Shown in pieces: positions 40,558-50,377 of a stretch of 64,000 nucleotides of DNA (position 1 is its first letter; the number at the start of each line of letters is the position of its first letter). The notes below the pieces were generated by a model. That model worked only from the letters and a program-made list of their open reading frames with translations. It did no database searches and had not been told where the DNA came from. Both the position numbers and the translations under genes were made by a program. Source of the DNA: Extensimonas soli (GTDB taxonomy: Bacteria > Pseudomonadota > Gammaproteobacteria > Burkholderiales > Burkholderiaceae_C); contig NZ_JARGEL010000031.1 of assembly GCF_029211265.1 (NCBI RefSeq), positions 48,860 through 112,859 of the forward strand, read 5' to 3'.

Positions 40558-42018
40558 ATGCAGATCATGCCCACGACAGTTCCATCCCCACGGGTGCCGG
40601 CAGCGGCCGCTGCTGCCTCTGATCCCATCCCCGATGCCGGCACGATCTCGGCGCGCCTCGACCGGCTTCCGGCCACGCGCACGGTATGGCGCCTCGTCGT
40701 GCTGCTGAGTCTGGGCATGTTTTTCGAAATTTACGATCTGCTCTATAGCGCCTATGTGGCGCCCGGTCTCGTGAAGAGCGGCATCCTGACCCTGTCCACG
40801 CCGGGCTTGTTCGGCACGACGGGCGTGGCCAGCTTCATTGCGGCCTTGTTTGCGGGTTTGTTTCTCGGCACCATTGCCTGCGGGTTTCTTGCCGACCGCT
40901 TCGGGCGGCGTGCGATCTTCACGTACTCCTTGCTGTGGTACACGGTTGCGAACGTGGTGATGGCGTTCCAGGAAACGGCCTGGGGGCTGAATTTCTGGCG
41001 CTTTCTCGTGGGTCTTGGGCTCGGCGTCGAGATGGTCACCATAGGCACCTACGTTTCGGAGCTCGTGCCCAAGCAGATTCGAGGCCGTGCTTTCGCGTGC
41101 AACCAGGCGATCGGCTTTGCCGCGGTGCCGGTGGTCGCGTTCCTTTCCTACCTGTTCGTGCCCCATGCGCCGCTGGGGCTCGATGGCTGGCGCTGGGTCG
41201 TGCTCATCGGCGCGCACGGCGCGCTGTTCGTGTGGTGGATACGCCGTGAGCTGCCAGAGAGCCCGCGCTGGCTCGCGCAGCACGGGCGCCTGCAAGAGGC
41301 CGACCGCGTGGTGCGCGCGCTCGAAGCCAAGGTCGAGGCCGAATACGGCCGCCCCTTGCCGCCGCCCGTGCCCGCTGCGCCGCTGGTGCAAGCCGAGGCA
41401 GTGCCCGCGCGCGGCCGCTTTCGGGACATGTGGGTGGCGCCATACCGCAGTCGCACCTTGATGATGGCGGTGTTCAACATGTTCCAGACCGTGGGCTACT
41501 ACGGCTTTGCCAACTGGGTTCCCACGCTGTTGGTCAAGCAGGGCATCACGGTCACGACGAGCCTGCTGTATTCGAGCATCATCGCGCTGGCGGCGCCGCT
41601 CGGGCCTTTGCTGGGCCTGGCAATCGCCGACCGTTTCGAGCGCAAGACGGTGATCGTCGCGATGGCGGGTTTGACGGTGGTCCTGGGCCTGCTGTTCAGC
41701 CAGACCGCCGTGCCGCTGCTGTTGATCGTGCTCAGCGTCGGCTTCACACTCAGCAACAACATCATGTCGTACAGCTTCCACGGCTACCAAGCCGAGCTGT
41801 TCCCAACCACGATCCGCGCCCGCGCGGTCGGCTTCGTCTATGCCTGGAGCCGGTTTTCCGCGATCTTCACCGCGTTCATGATCGCGGCGGTGCTGCAGCG
41901 CTTCGGCACCACGGGCGTGTTCGTGTTCGTCGCGGCCGCCATGGCCGTGGCGATGGCGGCGGTGGGGTTTTTCGGCCCGCGCACCAAGGGCATTGCGCTC
42001 GAAGCCATTGCGCAGTGA
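40558..42018 (+). CDS. MFS transporter
   Basis: 486 residues, 12 predicted membrane segments beginning WRLVVLLSLGMFFEIYDLLYSAYVAPGL. The MFS loop 2-3 signature is GFLADRFGRRAIF, and helix 5/6 has GLGLGVEMVTIGTYVSELVP with RGRAFACNQAIGF, typical of the sugar/aromatic-acid:H+ symporter branch. A cytoplasmic loop (~residues 235-290) is Pro/Ala/Arg rich. A helix-1 acidic residue (FEIYDLL) is common in AAHS and metabolite transporters. Substrate unknown. RBS GAGGAG lies five bases before the ATG at 40558. Confidence 0.88.
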   Translation: MQIMPTTVPSPRVPAAAAAASDPIPDAGTISARLDRLPATRTVWRLVVLLSLGMFFEIYDLLYSAYVAPGLVKSGILTLSTPGLFGTTGVASFIAALFAGLFLGTIACGFLADRFGRRAIFTYSLLWYTVANVVMAFQETAWGLNFWRFLVGLGLGVEMVTIGTYVSELVPKQIRGRAFACNQAIGFAAVPVVAFLSYLFVPHAPLGLDGWRWVVLIGAHGALFVWWIRRELPESPRWLAQHGRLQEADRVVRALEAKVEAEYGRPLPPPVPAAPLVQAEAVPARGRFRDMWVAPYRSRTLMMAVFNMFQTVGYYGFANWVPTLLVKQGITVTTSLLYSSIIALAAPLGPLLGLAIADRFERKTVIVAMAGLTVVLGLLFSQTAVPLLLIVLSVGFTLSNNIMSYSFHGYQAELFPTTIRARAVGFVYAWSRFSAIFTAFMIAAVLQRFGTTGVFVFVAAAMAVAMAAVGFFGPRTKGIALEAIAQ

Positions 42019-42166
42019 CCAACTGCGGCGTGCGCAGCCAGGCGCGGCCCAATCGCTCAGGCGACAACGGCCGCGCGGTGTTGGCTGCACAATGGCAAGG
42101 GCTCGAGGCGAGCGCTGCGCCAGCCGCTTTTTCTTCCTCTGGTTTTCGATCTTCAGGAGACACCCC

Positions 42167-42958
42167 ATGACCCGTACCGTGCAACAACTGTTCGACCTCA
42201 CCGGCAAGACCGCGCTGGTCACCGGCGGCTCGCGTGGCCTGGGCCTGCAAATGGCCCACGCGCTGGGCGAGGCCGGGGCGCGCATCATGCTCACCTCGCG
42301 CAAGGCGTCCGAACTCGAACAAGCCGCGGCCGAACTGCAAGACGCCGGCATCGACGCACGCTGGATCGCCGCCGACTGCGCGCAGGAGTCCGACATCCAG
42401 CGCCTCGTCGATGAAACCCTGCAGCGCGTGGGCGACGTGCACATCCTCGTGAACAACGCGGGCGCCACCTGGGGCACACCGGCCGAGGAGCACACGCTCG
42501 AAGCCTGGGACAAGGTCATGAACCTCAACGTGCGCGGCTACTTCATCCTGAGCCAGCTCATCGCCAACCGCAGCATGATCCCGCAGCGCGGTGGCCGCAT
42601 CATCAACATCGCCTCGATCGCAGGCCTGGGCGGCAATCCGCCCGACATGAAGACGATCGCCTACAACACGTCCAAGGGCGCGGTGATCAACTTCACGCGC
42701 GCGCTGGCGGCCGAGTGGGGACGCTTCAACATCACGGTGAACGCGATCTGCCCGGGCTTTTTCAAAACAAAGATGGCACGCGGCCTGATCGAGATCATGG
42801 GCGAGGAAAAACTGCGCGAAAACTGCCCGCTGCGCCGCCTGGGCGACGACGAAGACCTCAAGGGCCTCACGGTGCTCTACGCGAGTGACGCGGGCAAGCA
42901 CATCACGGGCCAGTGGCTTGCCGTCGATGGCGGTGTGAGCGCGGTGATCAACGGCTGA
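42167..42958 (+). CDS. SDR family oxidoreductase
   Basis: 263 residues from MTRTVQQLFDLTGKTALVTGG. Classical short-chain dehydrogenase: TGGSRGLGLQMA (cofactor loop), NNAGATWG, catalytic Ser in IINIASIAG, YNTSKGA (Tyr-x3-Lys) and CPGFFKTKMARG. NADP preference is plausible from the Arg after the Gly motif (SRG). RBS AGGAG seven bases before the ATG. It lies between a transporter gene and a thioesterase gene, suggesting a role in lipid or CoA-linked metabolism. Confidence 0.9.
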   Translation: MTRTVQQLFDLTGKTALVTGGSRGLGLQMAHALGEAGARIMLTSRKASELEQAAAELQDAGIDARWIAADCAQESDIQRLVDETLQRVGDVHILVNNAGATWGTPAEEHTLEAWDKVMNLNVRGYFILSQLIANRSMIPQRGGRIINIASIAGLGGNPPDMKTIAYNTSKGAVINFTRALAAEWGRFNITVNAICPGFFKTKMARGLIEIMGEEKLRENCPLRRLGDDEDLKGLTVLYASDAGKHITGQWLAVDGGVSAVING

Positions 42959-43061
42959 GCGCTGCTGCGATCGCGCCGTTTTTTCCGCATTTTTTCAGCA
43001 TTGTTCTGCCTGCCGCGCCCTCTGTCGTGGCGCGGCAGGGCTCGCTTTGAAGGAGTTTTTT

Positions 43062-43490
43062 GTGTCTGGTATTCCAGTGGATGTGCCTTTCGTGCAGCAC
43101 CTTGGCTTCGTCGTGCGCCGTATGGAAAACGGTGAGTCCGAGGTGTATTTCGACGTGCGCCCCGAGCACATGAACTCCTTTGCGGTGGCCCATGGTGGCG
43201 CCACCATGACCTTGCTCGACGTGGCCATGGCCACGGCTGCGCGCAGCCAGACGCCCGAGCTCGGCGTGGTCACCATCGAGATGAAAACGAGCTTCATGCA
43301 GGCCGGGCGCGGCGCGCTGCTGGCCAAGGGCCGCGTGCTGCACCGCACCGCGCGCATGGCCTTCGTCGAAGGCACGGTCTATGACGCCACGGGGCGCGCG
43401 TGCAGCCATGCCACGGGCACCTTCAAATTCGTGCCGCGCCAGCCGCCCGCGGGCGAGCAGAGCGCGCAACCCGTGATCTACACCGATTGA
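43062..43490 (+). CDS. PaaI-type hotdog thioesterase
   Basis: 142 residues. The GTG at 43062 is chosen because AAGGAG lies six bases before it; an upstream in-frame TTG at 43047 precedes that RBS and is rejected. Hotdog fold: VRPEHMNSFAVAHGGATMTLLDVAMATAARSQ (the HGG-x5-D signature helix), then VVTIEMKTSFMQAGRGALLAKGRVLHRT and ACSHATGTFKFVP. It hydrolyses an acyl- or aryl-CoA thioester (family knowledge). Confidence 0.9.
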   Translation: MSGIPVDVPFVQHLGFVVRRMENGESEVYFDVRPEHMNSFAVAHGGATMTLLDVAMATAARSQTPELGVVTIEMKTSFMQAGRGALLAKGRVLHRTARMAFVEGTVYDATGRACSHATGTFKFVPRQPPAGEQSAQPVIYTD

Positions 43491-43578
43491 GGCCCGAGAA
43501 ATTTAGATAAAAAAGCCGCTTTGCGCAGGACAAGCAAGCGCGAGCAGCTATTCAAATAATAGTCATCAGGAGTACGTC

Positions 43579-44760
43579 ATGCCACGCAACACGCAAATCC
43601 TGCTCGCGAGCCGCCCGCAAGGCGAAGCCACGGTGGACAACTTCCAGCTCGTCGTCAGCGAAACTCCGCCGCTGCAAGAAGGGCAGGTGCTCGTGCGCCA
43701 CCACTACCTGAGCCTGGACCCGTACATGCGCGGGCGCATGAACGCGGGCAAGAGCTACGCGCCGCCGCAGCCGCTGGGTGAGGTCATGATCGGCGCCACC
43801 GTGGGCGAAGTGGTCGAAAGCCGCCACCCTGACTATGCCGTGGGCGACCAGGTGGTGGGCATGGGCGGCTGGCAGGAATACAGCGTGGTCGATGCGCGCC
43901 AGCCCGGCGTGCTGCGCAAGGTCGATACGCGAGGAGCCTGTCAGACTTTGGGCGTCGAAAGCGAGAATGTGCCCCAGCGAGGCCAGTTTTTGTCGGATTC
44001 GCAGTCCCATAGTGGTGCTATGGGGCAAGAAGCCGGCAAAAAATGGGCCGCTGCGGCGCATTCGCAGCCGACGACTCCAAAGTCCGACAGGCTCCAAGTT
44101 CCGCTGTCGTACTACCTCGGCGCCGTGGGCATGCCGGGCGTCACGGCCTGGTACGGTCTCGTGAAGATCATCGCGCCCAAGGCCGGCGACACGCTGGTGG
44201 TCAGCGCCGCCACGGGCGCCGTGGGCAGCGCCTTTGCCGCGCTTGCCAAGGCGCGCGGCTGCCGCGTCGTGGGCATTGCGGGCGGCAGCGAGAAATGTCG
44301 CTACGCGCTGGACGAGCTGGGCTTCGACGCCTGCATAGACTACAAACTCCACCAAGGCGACACGCAATCGCTCGCGCGCGCCCTGCAGCAGGACTGCCCG
44401 CAGGGCATAGACGGCTACTTCGAGAACGTGGGCGGCTGGATCATGGACGCGGTGATGCTGCGCATGAACGCCTTCAGCCGCATGGCCCTGTGCGGCATGA
44501 TCGCGGGCTACGACGGCCAGCCGCTGCCCATGCGCTACCCCGCGCTGATCCTCACGCAGCGCATGCGCCTCGAGGGCTTCATCGTGAGCGAGCACACGGA
44601 CGTGTGGCCGCAGGCGCTGCAAGAGCTCGCCGGCCTGGTCGCGAGCGGCAAGCTACGCCCGCGCGAAACCATCGCGCAAGGTATCGCGGCCGCGCCCGAG
44701 GCATTTTTGGGCATGCTCAAGGGCAAGAACCTGGGCAAGCAGCTCGTCAAACTGTTCTGA
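43579..44760 (+). CDS. CurA-like NADP-dependent oxidoreductase with in-frame MITE insertion
   Basis: 393 residues; relatives are about 335-345. It is a zinc-independent MDR enzyme: YLSLDPYMRGRM, DTLVVSAATGAVGSA (NADPH site), GSEKCRYALDELGFDACIDYK and DGYFENVGGWIMDAVM are all typical of CurA/leukotriene-B4 12-hydroxydehydrogenase-like reductases that reduce enones. Residues 118-172 do not belong to the family. They are encoded by a 161-bp repeat plus a 4-bp target copy (43930-44094), inserted exactly in frame between Thr117 and Gln173. Whether the protein still folds is unknown; the rest is intact. Confidence 0.9.
   Translation: MPRNTQILLASRPQGEATVDNFQLVVSETPPLQEGQVLVRHHYLSLDPYMRGRMNAGKSYAPPQPLGEVMIGATVGEVVESRHPDYAVGDQVVGMGGWQEYSVVDARQPGVLRKVDTRGACQTLGVESENVPQRGQFLSDSQSHSGAMGQEAGKKWAAAAHSQPTTPKSDRLQVPLSYYLGAVGMPGVTAWYGLVKIIAPKAGDTLVVSAATGAVGSAFAALAKARGCRVVGIAGGSEKCRYALDELGFDACIDYKLHQGDTQSLARALQQDCPQGIDGYFENVGGWIMDAVMLRMNAFSRMALCGMIAGYDGQPLPMRYPALILTQRMRLEGFIVSEHTDVWPQALQELAGLVASGKLRPRETIAQGIAAAPEAFLGMLKGKNLGKQLVKLF
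43934..44094 (+). mobile_element. 161-bp MITE copy 1, in frame in CurA-like gene
   Basis: Terminal inverted repeats AGCCTGTCAGACTTTGG (43935 on) and CCAAAGTCCGACAGGCT (ending 44093) differ at one position. Flanking tetramers CGAG (43930-43933) and CAAG (44095-44098) are a probable degenerate target duplication. It has no transposase. The interior includes a smaller imperfect palindrome around CCCATAGTGGTGCTATGGG. Element plus duplication is 165 bp, so it adds 55 codons without a stop. Confidence 0.88.
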
Positions 44761-44776
44761 TGCAGGGGCAGATGCC

Positions 44777-45682
44777 ATGATCGAGAACTTTCAAGGCAAG
44801 ACCGCCGTGCTCACAGGCGCGGGTTCGGGCTTCGGGCGTGAGTGCGCACGCCTGGGCGCGCGATTGGGCATGCAGCTCGTGCTCGTTGACGTGCAGCAGG
44901 ACGCGCTCGACGCCGCCGCCGCCGAGGCGCAGGCCGCGGGCGTGCCGGTGCTCGCGCGGTGCGTCGATGTGTCCGACGCGGCGCAGATGCAGGCGCTTGC
45001 CGACGCCGTGGCCGAGCGCTTTGGCGCGCCGCATTTCGTCTTCAACAACGCGGGCGTGGCTACGGCGGGGCTGGTGTGGGAAAGCACCGTGCAGGACTGG
45101 GAGTGGGTGCTTGGCGTGAACCTCTGGGGCGTGATCCACGGCGTGCGTCTGTTCACGCCCATGATGCTGGCCGCGGCGCGCCAGGATGCCGCCTGGCGCG
45201 GCCACATCGTCAACACCGCGAGCATGGCCGGGCTGCTCACGCCGCCGAACATGGGCATTTACAACGTCAGCAAGCACGCCGTGGTGGCGCTCACCGAAAC
45301 GCTATACCAGGACTTGCGCCTGGTCACCGACCAGGTCAGCGCGAGCGTGCTGTGCCCATATTACGTCGCCACCGGCATAGGCCAGAGCGAGCGCAACCGC
45401 CCCCAAGACCTGCCCGGCGCCGCGCCCACGGCGAGCCAGCGCATAGGCCAGGCCATGACCGACAAGGCCGTGCGCGGCGGCAAAGTCTCGGCCGCCGAAG
45501 TTGCACAAAAGGTGTTCGACGCTGTGACCCAAGACCAGTTCTACATCTACAGCCACCCGCACGCACTCGGCGGCGTGCGCAACCGCATGGAAGACATCCT
45601 GCTGGCGCGCAACCCCACCGACCCGTTTGCCGAGCGCCCCGAGATCAGAGCGCAACTGCGCGCGGCGCTGCGCGGCGGGTGA
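44777..45682 (+). CDS. SDR family oxidoreductase
   Basis: 301 residues. TGAGSGFGRECARLGA (NAD(P) loop), NNAGVATAGLVWE, catalytic Ser in IVNTASMAG, YNVSKHAVVAL (Tyr-x3-Lys), and CPYYVATGIGQSE. The long C-terminal extension (VSAAEVAQKVFDAVTQDQFYIYSHPHALGGVRNRMEDIL) is typical of a subgroup of SDRs near acyl-CoA genes. It starts 17 bases after the CurA-like gene, so the two are probably co-transcribed. Substrate unknown. Confidence 0.9.
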   Translation: MIENFQGKTAVLTGAGSGFGRECARLGARLGMQLVLVDVQQDALDAAAAEAQAAGVPVLARCVDVSDAAQMQALADAVAERFGAPHFVFNNAGVATAGLVWESTVQDWEWVLGVNLWGVIHGVRLFTPMMLAAARQDAAWRGHIVNTASMAGLLTPPNMGIYNVSKHAVVALTETLYQDLRLVTDQVSASVLCPYYVATGIGQSERNRPQDLPGAAPTASQRIGQAMTDKAVRGGKVSAAEVAQKVFDAVTQDQFYIYSHPHALGGVRNRMEDILLARNPTDPFAERPEIRAQLRAALRGG

Positions 45683-46256
45683 GCGAATGCCTTGTCTCAC
45701 AACATCATCCGTCTCCGCGAGAATTTATTTGCTGCCGTACAGCACTGAATAGCGCCCGCCAAACGCGCAATGGCAGGATGCCTGCGATGAGGCGGCGGTC
45801 ATGCTGGAGCGGAGCAAAAAAGTTGATGCCGCTACGAAAGCCCGCGGGAGGGCAAGAAAAAGTGGCCAGCCCTGAGAGCTAACGTCCGTGACGACTTTTG
45901 GGTATGAGCCGAACGCCCCCATGCACAGGCCACTTTGCAATATATCAAACCAAAATGCACGTTGGGGAGTTGCGCGCGCATGGACTGGCAGCAAAGAGGT
46001 GCACGCAACTGGCGGGTGAGCTGCGACTGGGGCTGGACTCGAACCGGCATCATCATCCTGTACGGACTGCCCTTACCCATCGGCGTACATCATGCCGCAG
46101 CCAACTCGACTATAAGCAAGCCGGTTGGTACAACATCCCTTCTGTAAATTCGTAGCCTGCTGGTTCTGCAGTGCTTCGCCGGTCGCAGCGATGAGGGCGG
46201 GTTGCGCCCAAAGAGCGGAGGATGGCAAGGCACCGCGGTGCGACCCGGGCAGGCCA
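45683..46256. other. Gene-poor stretch
   Basis: About 570 bases. No reading frame here has recognisable motifs, a good RBS and length together. Its last part runs into the chrA remnant. It looks like eroded DNA between the SDR gene and the mobile-element-disrupted region. Confidence 0.5.
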
Positions 46257-46503
46257 CATCCGCAGGCGATTTTTGCGCCCAGATTTTTGCTGGTGCTCGG
46301 AGCGCTTCCGTTTTGGGAGCTACTAAGGCAAGATACACGGGCGCGAAAGGCACTTTTTGGTATCAATGCCGCGGTGGTGGGGCTGCTGCTCGCCGCGCTC
46401 TACACGCCCGTCTGGACGAGCGCCATCCACGCACCACGGGATTTTGGCCTGGCCTTGCTCGCGCTGGTGGCCTTGCTGTTAGGTGCCGCCCTGCTTGGTG
46501 GTG
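46257..46503 (+). pseudogene. chrA remnant (chromate transporter C-terminal fragment)
   Basis: The rightward frame encodes IFAPRFLLVLGALPFWELLRQ, KALFGINAAVVGLLLAALYTPVWTSAI and DFGLALLALVALLLGAALL, which I recognise as the C-terminal end of a CHR-family chromate transporter. The N-terminal ~350 residues are absent, and the 3' end runs into MITE copy 2. The upstream 130 bases of open frame are unrelated. Non-functional. Confidence 0.7.
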
Positions 46504-46507
46504 CTAG

Positions 46508-46668
46508 CAGCCTGTCGGACTTTGGAATCGTCGGCTGCGAATGCGCCGCAGCGGCCCATTTTTTACCGTCTTCTTGCCCCATAGTCCCGCTATGGGGCTG
46601 CGAATACGGCAAAAACTGGCCTCGCTGGGGCCCATTCTCGCTATCGACGCCCAAAGTCCGACAGGCTG
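46508..46668 (-). mobile_element. 161-bp MITE copy 2, inverted, next to chrA remnant
   Basis: Same length as copy 1 and, read leftward, highly similar across its whole length. Inverted ends are CAGCCTGTCGGACTTTGG (46508 on) and its perfect complement ending 46668. Flanking target duplication CTAG occurs at 46504-46507 and 46669-46672. No coding capacity of its own. Confidence 0.9.
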
Positions 46669-46743
46669 CTAGGCAGCGGCTTGCTTGGGAGTCTGGTGCA
46701 GGCTTGGGGGCCTTGGATGCTGCCCCCGCTCTGACGCTTCGAA

Positions 46744-47940
46744 TCAAACCACCTTGGCGATCGCCTGGCAGACGTAGTCCACGTTCTTGCTGTTGAGCGC
46801 GGCCACGCACATGCGGCCTGTGTCGGTGCCATAGACGCCGAACTCGCTGCGCAGGCGCTGCATTTGCTCTGTGCTCAGGCCCGAGTAGCTGAACATGCCG
46901 ACCTGGCGCGTGATGAAGTCCATGTCTTGCGGCACGCCCGCGGCCCGCAGGCCTTCGACGAGTTTTTGCCGCATGAGCTTGATGCGGCTGCGCATGGCGC
47001 CGAGTTCCTGCTCCCACTGCGCGCGCAGGCTGGCGTCGCCGAGCACCTTGGCCACCACCGCGCCGCCGTGCGTGGGCGGGTTGGAGTAGTTGGTGCGGAT
47101 CACGATCTTGAGCTGGCTCAGCACGCGCGCGGCTTCGTCCGGGTCTGCGCAGACGACCGAGAGCGCGCCGACGCGCTCGCCGTACAGGCTGAAGCTTTTG
47201 CTGAACGAGGTGGCCACGAAGCACTGCAGCCCGGCGGCCACGAACTTGCCCACCACGGCGCCGTCTTCGGCGATGCCCTGCGCAAAGCCCTGATAGGCCA
47301 TGTCGAGAAAGGGCACGAGGCCGCGCGCCTGCACGGTCGCGACCACCTGGCTCCACTGCGCGGCGTCGAGGTCGTAGCCCGTGGGGTTGTGGCAGCAGGC
47401 GTGCAGCACGACGATGGTGCCCGGCGCAGCGGCCTTCAGGTCGGCCAGCATGCCTTCGAAGTTCAAGCTGCGCGTGGTGGCGTCGTAGTAGCGGTAGGTG
47501 CCGACCTCAAAGCCGGCCTGGGTGAACAGCGCGCGGTGGTTTTCCCAGCTCGGGTCGGAAATCAGCACCTTGGCGCCGGGGTTGAGTTTTTTCAGAAAAT
47601 CCGCGCCGATCTTGAGCCCGCCCGTGCCACCCAGCGCCTGCACCGTGGCCACGCGGCCCGACTGCAGGGGCTCAGAGCCCGCGCCGAAAACAAGATTCTT
47701 CACGCCGGCGTTGTAGGCCGGGATGCCGTCTATGGGCAGGTAGCCGCGCGGCGTGGGCTGCTCCATCAGCGCTTTTTCGGCGCTTTGCACGCATTGCAGC
47801 AGCGGCAGCTTGCCGTTGTCGTCGAAATAAACGCCCACGCCGAGGTTGACCTTGTGCGGGTTGGGGTCGGCGGCGAACTGTTCGTTCAGACCCAGAATCG
47901 GGTCGCGGGGGGCCATGGTGACGGCGGAAAACAAAGACAT
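46744..47940 (-). CDS. tyrB: Aromatic/aspartate aminotransferase
   Basis: 398 residues, PLP fold type I, subgroup I-alpha. DPILGLNEQFAADPNPHKVNLGVGVYFDDNGK is the conserved N-terminus; SDPSWENHRALF, HACCHNPTGYDL, DMAYQGFAQG and the PLP-lysine segment SFSKSFSLYGERVGAL follow, with TGRMCVAALNSKN near the end binding substrate carboxylate. It transaminates aromatic amino acids and aspartate with 2-oxoglutarate. tyrB versus aspC cannot be separated by eye. It faces away from uvrB; the divergent gap 47941-48070 holds their promoters. Confidence 0.9.
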   Translation of the reverse strand: MSLFSAVTMAPRDPILGLNEQFAADPNPHKVNLGVGVYFDDNGKLPLLQCVQSAEKALMEQPTPRGYLPIDGIPAYNAGVKNLVFGAGSEPLQSGRVATVQALGGTGGLKIGADFLKKLNPGAKVLISDPSWENHRALFTQAGFEVGTYRYYDATTRSLNFEGMLADLKAAAPGTIVVLHACCHNPTGYDLDAAQWSQVVATVQARGLVPFLDMAYQGFAQGIAEDGAVVGKFVAAGLQCFVATSFSKSFSLYGERVGALSVVCADPDEAARVLSQLKIVIRTNYSNPPTHGGAVVAKVLGDASLRAQWEQELGAMRSRIKLMRQKLVEGLRAAGVPQDMDFITRQVGMFSYSGLSTEQMQRLRSEFGVYGTDTGRMCVAALNSKNVDYVCQAIAKVV

Positions 47941-48070
47941 GGTGAGTCCTCAGGCGCAGTGCGGGTGGTAAAAAGCGTCGCTTGGGTGGAAATCCCGTGC
48001 CTTGCCCTCAGTTGAGGGGGCTCTGCAAGAGCTTCCATCCAAGCAAACCGCGAATTTTAGCTACGCCACC

Positions 48071-50167
48071 ATGCACGCTGTACCCGCTGCCCCCCATCCC
48101 GACCGGCTTGCGCAAGGGGAGTTCGTCCATTTTCCGGACTCGCCCTTTGCGCTTTTTCAGCCTTATCCGCCCGCGGGCGATCAACCCGCGGCGATCGAGC
48201 AGCTCGTGCAGGGCGTGCGCGACGGCGAGGTGTTCCAGACCCTGCTGGGCGTGACCGGCTCGGGCAAGACCTTCACCATGGCGAACGTGATCGCCCGCCT
48301 GGGCCGCCCGGCCATCGTGTTTGCGCCCAACAAGACGCTCGCGGCGCAGCTCTATAGCGAGTTTCGCGAGTTCTTCCCCAAGAACGCGGTTGAATACTTC
48401 GTGAGCTATTACGACTATTACCAGCCCGAAGCCTACGTGCCGCAGCGCGACCTGTTCATCGAAAAAGACAGCGCGATCAACGAGCACATCGAGCAGATGC
48501 GCCTGTCGTGCACCAAGAGCCTGATGGAGCGGCGCGACGTGGTCATCGTGGCCACCGTGTCGGCCATCTACGGCATCGGCGACCCGCAAAGCTACCACCA
48601 GATGGTCATGACGCTGCGCGTGGGCGACCAGGTGGGCCAGCGCGACGTGATCGCGCAGCTCATCCGTATGCAGTACCAGCGCAACGAGCAGGACTTCCAG
48701 CGCGGCAAGTTCCGTGTGCGCGGCGACACCATAGACGTGTTTCCGGCCGAGCACTCCGAACTCGCGCTGCGCATCGAGCTGTTTGACGACGAGGTCGAGA
48801 GTCTGCTGCTGTTCGATCCGCTCACGGGCCGCATCCAGCAAAAAATTCCGCGCTTCACGGTCTATCCGAGCAGCCATTACGTCACGCCGCGCGCGCAGGT
48901 GCTGCAGGCCGTCGAAAGCATCAAGATCGAGCTGGCCGAGCGGCTGCAGGAGCTGCTCGCGCAGGGCAAGCTCGTGGAGGCGCAGCGGCTCGAGCAGCGC
49001 ACGCGCTTCGACCTCGAGATGCTCAGCGAAGTCGGGCACTGCAAGGGCATCGAAAACTACACGCGCCATCTTTCGGGTGCGGCGCCGGGCGAGCCGCCGA
49101 GCACGCTGGTGGACTACCTGTCCAAGGATGCGCTCATGTTCCTCGACGAGAGCCACCAGATGATCGGCCAGCTCAACGCCATGTTCAACGGCGACCGTGC
49201 GCGCAAGACCACGCTGGTCGAATACGGCTTTCGCCTGCCCTCGGCGCTCGACAACCGGCCGCTGAAGTTCGCGGAGTTCGAGCAGCGCATGCGCCAGGTG
49301 GTCTTCGTCTCGGCTACGCCCGCCGACTATGAGCTCAGCCATTCGGGCCAGGTGGTCGAGCAGCTCGTGCGGCCCACGGGCCTGGTCGATCCCGAGGTCG
49401 AGGTGCGCCCCGCGACGCACCAGGTCGACGACGTGCTGCAGGAAATCCGCCTGCGCGTGCAAAAAGACGAGCGTGTGCTCATCACCACGCTGACCAAGCG
49501 CATGGCCGAGCAGCTGACCGACTACCTCAGCGACAACGGCGTGAAGGTGCGCTATCTGCACTCCGACGTGGACACCGTGGAGCGCGTGGAAATCATCCGT
49601 GATCTGCGCCTGGGCGCCTTCGACGTGCTCGTGGGCATCAACCTGCTGCGCGAGGGGCTGGACATTCCCGAGGTGTCGCTCGTGGCCATTCTGGACGCCG
49701 ACAAAGAGGGCTTTTTGCGCGCCGAACGCAGCCTGATCCAGACCATAGGCCGCGCCGCGCGCAACGCCCACGGCAAAGCGATCCTGTACGCCGACACCAT
49801 CACCGCGTCCATGCGCAAAGCCATCAGCGAAACCGAGCGCCGGCGCGCCAGGCAGATTGCCCACAACCAGGCGCACGGCATCACGCCGCGCAGCATCGTC
49901 AAACAGGTGCGCGACCTGATCGACGGCGTCTATAGCGAAAAATCGGCGCGCGCGGCCGAGCAGCTCGCGCAGGAGGCGCTCGCACGCGCGCAGGCCGAGG
50001 CGCTGTCCGAAAAAGACCTCGCGCGCGAGATCAAGCGGCTCGAAAAGCAGATGCTCGAGCATGCGCGCAACCTCGAGTTCGAGCAGGCCGCGCGCGTGCG
50101 CGACCAGCTCGCGCGCCTCAAGGACGCGGCTTTCGGCGCGCATGGCGAAGACAGCGTGCCGGTCTGA
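48071..50167 (+). CDS. uvrB: Excinuclease ABC subunit B
   Basis: 698 residues from [19 protein letters not shown]. Helicase motif [14 protein letters not shown], the beta-hairpin region [25 protein letters not shown]-like [17 protein letters not shown], motif [11 protein letters not shown] and a C-terminal UVR motif ([27 protein letters not shown]) are all present. It loads with UvrA on damaged DNA and prepares incision with UvrC. A frame extension upstream lacks conservation and is ignored. Confidence 0.98.
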   Translation: MHAVPAAPHPDRLAQGEFVHFPDSPFALFQPYPPAGDQPAAIEQLVQGVRDGEVFQTLLGVTGSGKTFTMANVIARLGRPAIVFAPNKTLAAQLYSEFREFFPKNAVEYFVSYYDYYQPEAYVPQRDLFIEKDSAINEHIEQMRLSCTKSLMERRDVVIVATVSAIYGIGDPQSYHQMVMTLRVGDQVGQRDVIAQLIRMQYQRNEQDFQRGKFRVRGDTIDVFPAEHSELALRIELFDDEVESLLLFDPLTGRIQQKIPRFTVYPSSHYVTPRAQVLQAVESIKIELAERLQELLAQGKLVEAQRLEQRTRFDLEMLSEVGHCKGIENYTRHLSGAAPGEPPSTLVDYLSKDALMFLDESHQMIGQLNAMFNGDRARKTTLVEYGFRLPSALDNRPLKFAEFEQRMRQVVFVSATPADYELSHSGQVVEQLVRPTGLVDPEVEVRPATHQVDDVLQEIRLRVQKDERVLITTLTKRMAEQLTDYLSDNGVKVRYLHSDVDTVERVEIIRDLRLGAFDVLVGINLLREGLDIPEVSLVAILDADKEGFLRAERSLIQTIGRAARNAHGKAILYADTITASMRKAISETERRRARQIAHNQAHGITPRSIVKQVRDLIDGVYSEKSARAAEQLAQEALARAQAEALSEKDLAREIKRLEKQMLEHARNLEFEQAARVRDQLARLKDAAFGAHGEDSVPV

Positions 50168-50377
50168 CAGGCAACGGGGGCTTGCCCGCAATCCCGACAA
50201 ATTTAATTGGGAATTGTGCTAGAATCTGGGCCATTACGAAGAAAACAGCCCGAGATACACAGGGCTTCGTCGCGGCAGGTTTTATCCGCAGCCAAGGCGA
50301 AGAAAAGGGTGGGGACGGAGCCTGCACATTGCAGCAGGCAGTTTTTGACAACCAAAGAGCCTTACCAGGAGCTTGCC

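Noticed and set aside
46125-46256. Treating the 223-codon rightward frame at 46125-46796 as a gene
   Set aside because: Only its middle matches ChrA; the first part is unrelated DNA and the last part is the MITE and antisense of the aminotransferase end.
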